Assembly: GCF_020921035.1 (NCBI RefSeq)
Contig: NC_063160.1
Coordinates: forward strand, 16,891,095 to 16,955,094
Direction of reading: 5' to 3'
Length of the DNA: 64,000 nucleotides
Source: Rhodamnia argentea
Taxonomy: Eukaryota > Streptophyta > Magnoliopsida > Myrtales > Myrtaceae
Both the position numbers and the translations under genes were made by a program. The notes under the pieces were generated by a model. It was not told where the DNA came from and did no database searches. It saw nothing but the letters and a program-made list of their open reading frames with translations. Shown here piece after piece: positions 36,001 to 46,094 of the stretch. Positions within the stretch are counted from its first letter, which is position 1. Every line of letters starts with the position of its first letter.

Positions 36001-37252
36001 GTGACTGGATCAGAAACTAATGTACCAAACTGGTTAGCTGATTCAGCAGAAACCTGTGAGTGAAGAAAAAAGAACATACGTTTCAGCAACTAGGAAGACC
36101 TGAGGAATCATCAGCTTGATAGAACAAGAGAGAAACTTTGCCATGAGGAACTCACCTTGACTACTAGCATTGTTCCCATCCCACCATATCTTGTATGGGC
36201 TTCTGCATGTGCAGACATTACATTGGGATAATCACATTCTCTACATTCCTCGCACCATCCTAAAAAGCTAACTAAAATTTAAATAGAGAACAACACCACA
36301 ACATATAGGGAAGAAATTCAACCTACCAAGCATATCTGGAAGTGGAAAATTGCAGCAGACATCACAGTTTAGTAGAAAGATATGAGACTGTAAAACAACA
36401 GGTTGATACAAAATTACAATATGCTTCATGTGAATGGCATATATCGGGCAATACAAGCTCATATTTCCCATATGATACGACATCAAAGACTATAAGTGAA
36501 CGAAAATAAGATCAGGGACGAAGAGAAGAATTTTACCGGGCCATCTTCCATAATCAAATCCCTGAAATGATAAAGGCCACCAGCTGAACCATGCGGTTTA
36601 TCCTCTTTCAAGTATCTGAAGAAGAACCAATTATTGAAACACACACAAGCAGCAAGCGCGCACACAAAAGCAGGACTTCATCGCTTATTTCTATATGCAA
36701 GACACAATAAAGCATCAACCCAACCAGCTCAGGCGTCACCTCACTGGGACTTTCAGCTCATTTGAAATGGAAGAGACATATAGCGCGAACTCCTTCTCGT
36801 CATAAAACCCAATGAGGAAAATTTGAGCCAAGTTGGGGATCTGCACAGCAAGAACCCAATTGTATATCACAACAACTCCACATCGATCAAGTCTCCGTTT
36901 TCCCAAAATCTTATTACTAACACACCGGGTCCAATCATTTAAAAAATTAGCACTTCCACTCTTCAAAAATTTCTAATTTTGAGACATACCCTTTTGCAAG
37001 CAGACATGGGATGGTGAACCATGGGTTGTCCAGCCAAAGGGAAGAGTGGCTTCGGCGTGTTGAAGGAGAGAGGCCTAAATCTAGTGCCTGGAAATAGAGA
37101 AGTCGTACCTCATGATCAAGCAAACAAGAACCGAGAACGGACTATCTATTTCAAGATTAAAAGAGCCAGAGGAAAGTTGATAAACATACCTTTGGTGGGT
37201 CCACCGACCATGATCACGGCGACTACTTCTCCATCTCCCCCGAGTTCTCCAT
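33022..37252 (-). CDS. GDP-mannose pyrophosphorylase-like protein, KONJAC type (GMPPA family)
   Basis: In Arabidopsis, KJC1/2 stimulate the VTC1 pyrophosphorylase that makes GDP-mannose for ascorbate and glucomannan. Fifteen exons in coding order: 37252-37190, 37087-36990, 36840-36740, 36615-36537, 36387-36327, 36202-36156, 36053-35961, 35868-35778, 35678-35632, 34690-34571, 34464-34317, 33695-33603, 33529-33461, 33251-33209 and 33122-33022. Expected product about 417 residues. The nucleotidyltransferase domain shows [41 protein letters not shown] and [10 protein letters not shown]. The C-terminal left-handed helix has [20 protein letters not shown] and hexapeptide repeats, ending [17 protein letters not shown]. 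Two one-base problems: the start MENSGEMEK lacks one G before VVAVIMVGG (near 37223-37228), and exon 9 has one base too many (near 35652-35658). The intron after exon 13 uses a GC donor. Either assembly errors or recent decay. Confidence 0.88.
33831..33873. mobile_element. ultra-short poly(A) retroposon footprint in an intron
   Basis: CACTCCAATCACTT (33831-33844) and CACTCGAATCACTT (33860-33873) flank a T run followed by GGTCGAA, which on the other strand reads TTCGACC plus poly(A). A 14-bp duplication with one mismatch plus a poly(A) tail are marks of LINE-driven retroposition. Only about 7 non-A bases were inserted, so the copy is almost fully 5'-truncated. Confidence 0.6.
34874..34911. mobile_element. 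ultra-short poly(A) retroposon footprint in an intron
   Basis: AGACAACCCC occurs at 34874-34883 and 34902-34911, flanking TCTGACC plus an A run. The perfect 10-bp duplication and the GACC-An end mirror the footprint at 33831 in the opposite orientation. Confidence 0.6.
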
Positions 37253-37559
37253 CTCCAAGAACCCTAAACCCAGTTGATCGCAGAGCTCAAGAAATTCAAA
37301 TTCCTGGTGATAATCAGATGTGCACGTCAATCGAATTTATTCCCTAGCTTCTGGTGCTGGCAAAGGAACTGGGACTCGCCTAGGTGACTGATTCTTGAAG
37401 AGGAGAAGGGAACCCTTTTGGCATTTTGGCGGAATCCCAAGTCAAATCCTTTTTAGAGGAAAACAAAAGAAAAACGTGAGGTACGGCAAAGCGTAATTTA
37501 ACAAAAAGCGGATTTTCATTCAAGTTAGGGTCCATGGTCTTCTCTTTTGGGCCATTGTC

Positions 37560-37902
37560 GCGCTGTGACAGTCCTTCATGGTTTTTCAATATGAATTTGA
37601 AAAGTGACTTAGAAGTAGCATGGAGAATGACAATTGAAGGAGAAATATTATTATGTGAGGAATGTCGTGGATCATGCCACAGGAACAATCAAACTTTATC
37701 AAATCCTCGAATAGACTTGATTTGATTTGATCCGATCCGATCTGATCAAATTGTTATAATTAATCAGCACTTTCAATTAAGATTTTGCTAGTCATGGTCG
37801 CTTAGACGGGATCGCATGATTTCGAGCAAGTGTCTTGATTTCATGCTTAATAAAGATGTTGTTATATCTTGAAATGTGAAAGTTGTATGCCATGGAGCAA
37901 AG
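37560..37902. repeat. metalloproteinase 3'-flank block, copy 1
   Basis: Matches 49740-50110 and, for its right half, 44729-44910. Shared phrases include GAGATTTTGCTA, ATTTCRTGCTTA and TTGAAATGKGAAA. It lies on the 3' side of metalloproteinase copy 1, so it is probably part of the ancestral duplication unit. Confidence 0.65.
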
Positions 37903-38275
37903 TTAGCAAAATGGGTCTAGAATTCATATTTGACCCATATTTCATGGTGGTGGATCATAAATGGGTTCCTCAAGTTTTAAAAATGGGTTATAAATGAGTT
38001 ACTTAAAAACTTAATGAATCTCAAATGAATTTTAAATAGGTCATAATTAGGTTAGCTAAGAAAATTAAAAAAAAAAATTAGCTATATATAAAAATATATA
38101 AGAAATAATTTTCTTTAAACTATATTATAACATTGAAGTGTTTTGAATAGTAGGTCGAGTTGGGTGTGGATCACTAGATTTATATAGCATGAAAATAGGT
38201 CAAAACAAATCAACATAGGCCGGACCATATTCTACTCACCCAAAATCCAACCCAATCTACCCGTTTGACTACATC

Positions 38276-39345
38276 TATATCATTGTCATCTTGTTGAAGA
38301 GCCCTTTTAGCGATACTCGTAAAATAGTGGGATACTTAACCGCATACGGATCCCGCGGCGAAGAGCCCTAGGAGGTGTCCTATTTCATGCACGGCCACCA
38401 TTTTCCAAGTCAAATTGGGTCGAGCAAGGGTTAATGGTCCACTACTCATTCGCGTCGTCTTGGAACCTACCATCGATCGGGCCAAACACATGAGCAAGAA
38501 GTTTGTTGCGCCCATCGAAAGGATGACCGTCACCTTGATCGCCACGATAGAAGCCTATGACGGCATCGGACAACTCGCCCGCCGAAGCTTCTTCAAAAGT
38601 AAACATAGTAACATGTGACCACCTATATAAAGCTCTCTAGCGAGCTCCTCCTAACAACTTCAAAAATTTGTCCAAAATGTCCCAAACCTAGTGTACGGGG
38701 CACCGGCGAATAACTCAATCCTAAATCTTTCAATTTTGCTGATTTACTCCTAAATATTTTGACGATTTATCAATTTAATCATAAATATTTTAATGATTTG
38801 TCAATATAGTCCTTCCGATCAAATTTTTTTATTGATTTTTTTCAATTTTTTCTTATCTTTCTCTTTTATGTTTTGACTTTCTTTTCATTTTTCAATAGAG
38901 GCTAGGTGGCGCCCGGTCATTGGCGGGCACCGCACTCATCGGCAGTTGGTGAGTGGTGGCCGACGAGGGCCGCGGCGCCCTCACCGATCCTCTGGCAAAC
39001 TTCAGGAACGCTGATTTGCTTCACGGTGTCGATATCAAGCTTTTTGGTGACTTTAAGGTAGGTGAAATTTGAGTGCTGATTGTTGAGTCTTGTCAAACTT
39101 GTCGTCCATGAGGGCGACGTGGTTCTCATCGTCATAGCCCACGTATCCGAAAGCTTTGAAGTAACGCTTGACCTCCTTTGCTGTCGTGCTTGGTCTGGCC
39201 CTTGAGAGTCCCCTCCAAGCTCTGAAAGGAAGTGAGGCTTGGATTGGTAGTTGATTTCAGGCTTCTCGAGTGAATGTTGAAGGGTTCAATTGCAAGAAAG
39301 AAAAACAAGGATGGACGCAAAAGACGAGGAAATTCTAGGAGCCAT
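38276..39345 (-). pseudogene. matrix metalloproteinase copy 1, broken
   Basis: The start region at 39345-39132 encodes a signal peptide and propeptide opening (SLTSFQSLEGTLKGQTKH). After it come LKVTKKLDIDTVKQISVPEV (about 39060-39000) and, at the other end, KMVAVHEIGHLLGL (38405-38360) with the zinc site. Between them (38692-38990) is foreign AT-rich then GC-rich sequence that replaces the cysteine switch and the first half of the catalytic domain. Several frame shifts are evident. The third zinc-binding histidine after LLGL is lost (LLGLFAAG). It cannot give an active enzyme. Confidence 0.85.
38692..38990. mobile_element. MITE-like insertion in metalloproteinase copy 1
   Basis: AT-rich phrases (AACTCAATCCTAAATCTTT, TTTACTCCTAAATATTTTGA, TTAATCATAAATATTTTAAT) are followed by a GC-rich tract with CCGACGAGGGC, the same composition plan as other fold-back elements here. 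The second inverted end was not found, so the element is partial or eroded. Confidence 0.5.
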
Positions 39346-39408
39346 TGTAGTGTTTTCTAGGACAGAGTTCTAATTCAATTGTGTGTAAGATTTCGGTGGT
39401 TCATGTAG

Positions 39409-39418
39409 CTATTTTATA
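39409..39418 (-). promoter_or_regulatory. TATA box of metalloproteinase copy 1
   Basis: TATAAAATAG on the minus strand, 64-73 bases upstream of the ATG. The same box at similar distance precedes copies 2, 4 and 5. Confidence 0.6.
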
Positions 39419-39479
39419 GAAGGTGAGTCCTAATTACTTAGATATGGTACTCCATTGTCAATTGAGCAAGCGAGACAGG

Positions 39480-40640
39480 ATAGACCTCTAGGAACGACAT
39501 AGAGACCCGAAACACCTCTAGGATTCAATTGTGACGAATCAGATTGTACTCCCTTATTAATTGAACAAATCGTATTTGAAAAGATAGTTAATAATATCAT
39601 CACCAAGTCAAGTCAATTCAAATAAATGTTTCTACTAATAAAGAGTTTCGTGAGTACTTCGATTAGTGTAAAAAGAAAACCATTAGGCATAAGTTTGGGC
39701 AACATACATGCAAAATCTTTAATTTTTGGCCCCTTCGACCCCGCCAAAAAAAAAAAAAAACCCCAAAACTATTCATTGTTTGAATTTTTAGGATTCGGCC
39801 ATAGAAAACTTGAGCTTCAACACGACCCTACATTGACTAGTAATTTAGCTACCAAAATTGGGGGAAAAGTACACTAGAAGTGCCATAATTTTTGTACGGC
39901 GTTCACTTGAGTGTCATAACTTTTAAAATGTTCATTTAAGTGCTATAGTTTTCAAAAATCGTTCACTTGAGTGCTATGTTGATGTGGACGTCGGAAAAAC
40001 CGACGTGACACGCTGAAAAAGTTGCTGTAGCACGCCGGAAAGCCGACGTGGCACGCTGGAAAGTTACGGTAGCACGTCGGAAAGGCGACATGGCACGCCG
40101 GAAAAGTTACTATAGCACTCAAGTGAATGATTTTACTCCGACGTAGCACTCAAATAAACGATTTTTGAAAGTTATGACACTTAAGTGAACGTTTTGAAAG
40201 TTATGGCACTCAAGTGAATGCCGTACACAAATTATGGCATTTCTATGGTACTTTTTCCCAAAATTGGTGTTATATTGTGAAGGGAGGTAAATTTTCTGTT
40301 TTGTCCACCATACTGGTGAAAAGAGAATTTTTAAACGTGAAGGTAAGAATAATGAAGAATTTTTATTGCGGGCTGGTGAAAGCTATATCATATTAACCCA
40401 ATAAAAAAAAAACCGGCCGCATAATATAAATAAACACACATGCGGCGCGACGGTTTCTAACGGTAATTGCGTCGAAAATTGCTATAGGTCACTTTCAATT
40501 GATCTCTTCTTTCATCAAATGCTAGTCTAGGAAATGTTATGTCAGAGTTCTCGCATGGATTGAGAATCGATAGATTTTCGATTAAGAATGTGAACAATCA
40601 AGAAATGTTAAAGTATATCCCAATTAATGATTTTTAATCA
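39480..40640. repeat. metalloproteinase upstream module, copy 1
   Basis: Matches 42130-42963 and 43180-44013 in order: AGACCTCTAG, CCCTTRTYAATTGAA, CGTGAAGGTAAG, then ATCTCTTCTTTCATCAAATG near its end. It is the 5' flank of copy 1 and is interrupted by the element at 39862-40259. Confidence 0.7.
39862..40259. mobile_element. 398-bp MITE with 8-bp target-site duplication (hAT size class)
   Basis: The ends GGGAAAAGTAC and GTACTTTTTCCC are inverted repeats, and the similarity runs about 100 bases inward (CACTTGAGTGYCATAACTTT, CACTTRAGTG). AAAATTGG occurs at 39854-39861 and 40260-40267. The two paralogous modules at about 42458 and 43512 show the empty site (CAAATTGGTTTTA), proving insertion. 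The centre holds repeats of CACGCCGGAAAG. An 8-bp duplication suits hAT elements; that class is inferred. Confidence 0.85.
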
Positions 40641-40850
40641 CGACAAACATCTTCGTACGTTCGTCGGGCTTACGTAGATGTTCCTGATTCTACTCCCATA
40701 CAATAACGGAACCTGCCGTCGGTAAAAACACTTTCTAATCAAAGCATGCAAGTTAAAACATATATGAAGTGTTCATCTTTATTGACCGCAGCTTCCGTTG
40801 CTTCAATTGCTAAATAGTGCTCACTGAAAACCACAGTCCAAAGGCCTATT

Positions 40851-41793
40851 CTATTCCGCAGGGTACAAAGCATGTATGCCATCGATGTCATCTTGTTGAA
40901 GATTCCTTTTGGTGGCACCCCGCGGGATAAGGGGATACATGACGGCGCTCGGATCCTCGCGGTGGCCGAGCCCTAGGAGGTGTCCTACTTCATGCAGGGC
41001 CACCATTTCCAAGTCGAACTGGTTCGAGCCGGGGTTGATGCTCCACTTCTCGTCAGCGTCGCCATGGAACCTACCGTCGGTTGGGCCAAATGCATGGGCA
41101 AGAACTCTGCTGGGCCCATCGAAAGGGTAATAGTCGCCATGATCGCCACTGTAGAAGCCTATGGCGATATCGGACGGCTCGCGTGCCGGAGCCTCTTCGA
41201 AAGTGAATGCGGAGACATGGGACCACCTGTTGAAAGCTCTCCAGCAGGCTCCTTTCGACAACTCTGGCGAGATGTCCTTGGGGAGCGAGTTGAAGGCGTA
41301 AGTGAGAAGGGGTTTTGTAAGGCAGCCACTTAGGCATGTCGGGAAGGAACTTATATCGGGATACCATGTGGAACTTGTTAGGCTTAGTGGCGTTCCCTTT
41401 TCTGGGTGCCTAGGGTGGACGGGATTGGGGCATCCCGCATCTCGGGACGCTCATTTGCATCATGGTGCCGGCGTCAAGATCTCCGGTGACTTTAAGACAG
41501 TAGAATCTCTGGTAAGATCTGAGTGCTGCCTCTAAAGTGTCGTTGAACTTGTCGTCCACGAGGGCAACGTGGTTCTCGTCCTCCTTGTGGTCCAAGTATC
41601 CGAAAGCTCTGAGGTAACGCTTGACCTCTTTGATGCCTTGCTTGGTCTGGCCCTTGAGAGTCCCCTCCAAGCTCTGGAAGTGAGTGAGGCTTGGATCGGG
41701 AGCATTCAGGTTTCTCGAGTGAGTGGCGGAGGGTTGAATTGCGATGAAGGGAACAAGGATGGACACAAAAGAAGAGGAAATTCTAGGGGCCAT
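40851..41793 (-). pseudogene. matrix metalloproteinase copy 2, frame-broken
   Basis: Plant MMPs are secreted zinc endopeptidases with signal peptide, propeptide with cysteine switch, and catalytic domain, without hemopexin repeats. Here 41793-41410 encodes signal peptide, propeptide and SVPRCGMP. The frame then shifts at least twice near 41405-41365 (around PRHPEKG/NATKPNKFH) and once near 41315 (before LTYAFNSLPKDI). From 41261 to 40851 the frame runs cleanly through SGDHGDYYPFDGPS, the zinc site VALHEVGHLLGLGHREDPSAVMY and the end GIHALYPAE. All key catalytic residues are kept, so inactivation is recent or partly due to sequence error. Confidence 0.85.
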
Positions 41794-41839
41794 TTTGAGG
41801 GTGTGCGTCTAGTGTGTGTGATTTCAGTAGCTCATGTGG

Positions 41840-41849
41840 CTATTTATAG
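41840..41849 (-). promoter_or_regulatory. TATA box of metalloproteinase copy 2
   Basis: CTATAAATAG on the minus strand, 47-56 bases upstream of the ATG, matching the other copies. Confidence 0.65.
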
Positions 41850-41887
41850 GACAAGCATACTACATAAGAACTTTGGTTACGCTAAGA

Positions 41888-42122
41888 ATTCGTTCATTTC
41901 GCGAAACATGAATGATTTGGAAAATGTTTTTCAAAAAATAATCACTTATATCGCTTGCAAAAATAAGTGAATGGAAAATTTTTCATCACCTATGAAAATA
42001 GTAATGCATAAATTATTATCAATGATGAAAATATTTCCCATTAACTGATTTTTTTAAACAATATAAGCAATTATTTTTTGGAAAATGTTTTCTAAATCGC
42101 TCATTTTTATGCTAAACGAACT
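41888..42122. mobile_element. MITE between TATA box and upstream module of copy 2
   Basis: AATTCGTTCATTTCGCGAAAC at the left and a right end of ATGCTAAACGAACTCACCC form inverted ends. Inside, GGAAAATGTTTTTCAAAAAA and its complement near 42075-42095 extend the repeat, and AATAAGTGAATGGAAAATT marks the centre. A second, partly eroded copy sits in the downstream duplicate (about 42985-43190). Confidence 0.65.
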
Positions 42123-42963
42123 CACCCTAAACTCGAGAAAATCCACGAATTTAGTTATAGTGATATAGAGACCCGGTAGACCTCTAGAAATCAATCGCGA
42201 TGGATCAGATTATACGCCCTTGTCAATTGAATGTAATTCTTATTCAAAAGGATATTATGATTAACAAATAATTCCAATCGAGCCAATTCAGATAATGTTT
42301 GTATTAATTATGAATTTCACGAGTTCTCTATTTTGGGAAACATATCGTAAAGTTTTGGCCACTCCAAAAACCCTAAAACTATTTAATTGTCTGAATTCTA
42401 GAATTCGGCAATGGAAAATTTGAGGTTCAACAAGGCCCTGCATTGACTATATAGTTAAGCTACCAAATTGGTTTTAATTGTCGAGGGAGGTGCATTTTCT
42501 GTTCTGTCTCCCATATTAGTAGAAAGAGAACTTTTAAACGTGATGATAAGTATAATTCAGATCTTTTCTTGCGTGCAAGGGAAACTTAATTCATATATGC
42601 CCATTAAAAAAACCGGAATGCGCGCATACATACACGTACATATAGATGCATATATGGGTCCCGTTAGCATAACAGTGTGATAATATTACGGTAGAATACC
42701 ATGCATAAGATTAGAGCCCGATTCCGCCATGATTGTTATATATTTTTTGTCATTCATAACACTTGCGGTTGAGATTGTACCGTCAATACTATCACACTGT
42801 CAACTTCTCAAATCCCTACATGTGTATACATATATGATGGTTTCTTAACAGGAATTGCGTGGAAAATTACTACAAGCAACTTTCAAACGATCTCTTCTTT
42901 TATTAAATGCTAATCTTGGAATATTCTGTCAAAGTTCTTGCGTGGAATAAGAATATGATATTA
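41936..42963. repeat. 1-kb tandem duplication, unit 1 (upstream of copy 2)
   Basis: Matches 42989-44013 throughout, from the ACTTATATCGCTTGCAAAAA phrase to CTTGCGTGGAATAAGAATAT, with scattered substitutions and small gaps. It is the 5' flank of metalloproteinase copy 2. Confidence 0.85.
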
Positions 42964-42988
42964 TAACAGTAAAATATTTTTATTTAAA

Positions 42989-44013
42989 AAATAATTACTT
43001 ATATCGCTTGCAAAAATAAATGAATGGAAAATTTTTCATGATCCACGAAAATAGTAAGGCATAGATTATTATCGATGATGAAAATATTTTCCGTTGACTA
43101 ATTTTTCTAATCGATATAAGCAATCATTTTTTGGAAAATGTTTTCCATATCGCTCATTTTTTACGCAAAACGAATGCACCCTAAACTTGAGAAAATCCAC
43201 GAATTTAGTTACGATGATATAGAGACCTGATAGACCTGTAGAAATCAATCGTGAAGGATCCGATTATACTCCCTTGTCAATTGAATGGAATTCTTATTCA
43301 AAAGGATATTATGATTAACAAATAATTCTAGTCAAGCCAATTCAGATAATGTTTGCATTAATTATGAATTTCACGAGTTATAATTTTGGGAAAACCTATC
43401 TTAAAGTTTGGCCACTCCAAACCCTAAATCTATTTAATTGTCTGAATTCTAGAATTCGGCAATAGAAAATTTGAGGTTCAACAAGGCCCTGCATTGACTA
43501 ATTATTTAAGCTATCAAATTGGTTTTATATTGTAGAGGGAGGTACATTTTATGTTCTGTCTCCCATATTAGTAGAAAGAGAATTTTTAAACGTGGTGGTA
43601 AGTATGATTCCGATCTCTTCTTGCTGCAAGGGAAACTTAATTCATATATGCCCAATAAAAAAATCCGAATGCGCACTCATACATCCACACATATATATAC
43701 ATATATGCATGTGTAGGTCCTGTTAGTATCACGGTGTAACAATATCACTATAGAATGCTAGGCATAAGATTAGAGACGGATTCCACCATGATTGCTATAT
43801 ATTTTTTGTCGATCATAATGTTTGCGATCGGGATTGCACCATTATACTTGTCACACCGTAGTTTCTCAAATCTCAATATATGTTTATGCATACGACAGGT
43901 TCTTAACAGTAATTGTGTGGAAAGGCAACTTTCAAATGATCTCTTCTTTAATTAAATGCTAATCTTGGAAATAGTCTGTGAAAGCTCTTGCGTGGAATAA
44001 GAATATGATATTT
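42989..44013. repeat. 1-kb tandem duplication, unit 2 (module without a gene)
   Basis: A full copy of the copy-2 upstream flank that has no metalloproteinase on its left side: unit 1 ends at 42963 and this unit starts within 30 bases. Either the gene was deleted, or only the flank was duplicated. Confidence 0.8.
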
Positions 44014-44728
44014 TAATACGCCTGTGCCTTGGTAAGACTAAAGTTCACCCAAAATAAGAATATGTGCGGAAGAGAATTTTATAATATCTTTATATCATAA
44101 TAGTTGACGGTACGTGAGATATTTATAGATCTTATATGATGGCTATTTAAGCTAACCCGGTATTACAGTATAAATTGCAATCAAATACGACCAATCAAGA
44201 ACATGTACAATCGAGAGGTAAATATAGAATCAATAACAATATAGGGGATCTCCTAATTATCTAAAAATAAACATATACGTAGGTATGCCAAGCAAAACAT
44301 CAACCATATATATGGTATTCACGTTGTTAAATCTACTCATCATACTACAGTGGAGGAGGAAAATGGCAAAGGCAGCCGACAAAAGCAACAAGTGCTCGAG
44401 GACTAGGAACGACTCATATTCATCGTCAAATAGTTTCGATTGTTGGTAAAGCAAAAGCGAAAAAAAAATCTCTACTTTCCTTCCAAAATTATTCGCCTTT
44501 GTGAGAAAATTATATATGAAGTTATGTGTCGAGACTTATACATTGTGAAAGCGACAGTGCCACCTACAACGATAAGTCGTTCCGTGGATCCCGTTAGGGG
44601 AATGCAACCCTTTTCCGCCTGCAACGCCCGAAAGTAAAACTCCCGACCGACTCATCATCATTTAGCATCAGCTCAACCGACATGCCTCTTAGTCCGATTC
44701 GATTCAATTAAGTTCTTACGTACCACTT

Positions 44729-44910
44729 TCAATTGAGATTTTGCTAACGATGGCAGCCTAGATAGGATCGTTTGATTTGAAGTATGTGTCTTCAATGATT
44801 TCGTGCTTATTCAAGAGATTGTTTTAGCTTGAAATGGGAAAATTATATGTCCAAGTAGCTAAGGTGGAGTCAGCTTACATATCTAACCTCAACATATGTT
44901 ACATAGATAT
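44729..44910. repeat. metalloproteinase 3'-flank block, copy 2
   Basis: Matches 37767-37902 and 49955-50110, including TTCAAGAGATTGTTTTAGCT and TCAACATATGTTACATAGAT. It lies about 1.2 kb on the 3' side of the intact metalloproteinase. Confidence 0.7.
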
Positions 44911-45257
44911 AGAGGAACAAAGATAGCCATACATAAGAAACCACCGACCCTCTTTTGCTATATCACCAAGTAAAAACACTTCCCAATCAAAGCTGGCGAA
45001 TTCCGACACCCCAAACCAAAAAAGAAAAGGGAAAAAAAATGCTGGCGACCACATTCATTATACGTGGGTAGGGTACATACTCCATTCATCGGGGTTCAGC
45101 CTTAATGGACTCAGCCTCTGGCACCAAGGACTTGGGAATGAATGTTAGGGTTTTCAAGCTCAAGCGCAGAGTTTTTGGTTTAAGCGGCAATATTTAATCG
45201 TATTCTGAAAAATAATTTCTGATTTCTTGAGGAGGAAACCATTTTCCGGAATTAAGC

Positions 45258-45566
45258 ATGAGTTTCCGTTGACCGGGAAAACATTTTCTGTTGACTCATG
45301 TGCCTAAACGATCCAAATGGGGAAAAAGTTTTCCTAAAAAACAGTCGGAGCAGAAATGTGAAAGAAAATTATGTCAAAGTAGCTATGGTGGAGTCATCTC
45401 TCATGTGCCTAAACATGAGTTTCTGTTGACCGGGAAAACATTTTCTGTTGACTCATGTGCCTAAACGATCCAAATGGGGAAAATGTTTTCCTAAAAAACA
45501 GTCTGAGCAGAAATGTGAAAAAAATTATGTCAAAGTAGCTATATGGTGGAGTCATCTCGCATGTCT
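45258..45566. repeat. 156-bp tandem duplication
   Basis: Units 45258-45413 and 45414-45566 are nearly identical (CATGAGTTTCYGTTGACCGG, GGGAAAACATTTTCTGTTGA, AAAAAACAGTCKGAGCAGAA). The GGAAAACATTTTC phrase also occurs inverted in the MITE family at 41888. Confidence 0.8.
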
Positions 45567-45616
45567 AGCACCAACCCTTGTTTGCTATCATCACCAAATA
45601 AAAAACTAACCATATA

Positions 45617-45662
45617 GTGCTTGTTAACCAGGGTTAACCTTGCTAGCAAGCTAGTTAACAAG
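45617..45662. repeat. nested palindromes
   Basis: The 12-base palindrome CTTGCTAGCAAG (45639-45650) is bracketed by GGTTAACC-type palindromes and by CTTGTTAAC / GTTAACAAG arms, making a potential hairpin of about 46 bases. Confidence 0.55.
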
Positions 45663-46094
45663 TACCGATCAAAGCACAAACTAGAAACGCAGGAGCCGAG
45701 CCTCCGATGCCTCACTTAGACGTGGGTTGCTACTATGTGAACCTATCCGACAATAGCCATTCGAATATGAGATGAAGTCTATCTTTCTCACTGTTATCCT
45801 AAGTTAAGATAAAATATTTTTTCTTCCCATCATCCTAAAGAATACCCCAAAGTTTTACTTCCCAGAGTTGAAGTAGTTTAAGGACTTGCTTAGGTCCAAT
45901 CAGAACATAGACTAATGGACAACGACTTTTGTTATGCATCTTAAAATACTCCACACCAGGACCATACTATTTTAAACATACAAAAAAAAAAAATTGTGAA
46001 GGGGGCATGTTTCATAACTGCTGCTTTCGTTGCTGCAATCACTTATTGCACAGTGAAAATGTGCGGAGATTGCCAATAGAATGGCCTAGGATTT

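Noticed and set aside
39740-39765. TTCGACCCCGCC plus poly(A) in the copy 1 upstream module
   Set aside because: It resembles the GACC-An footprints, but no clean target-site duplication flanks it, although the paralogous modules are shorter there.
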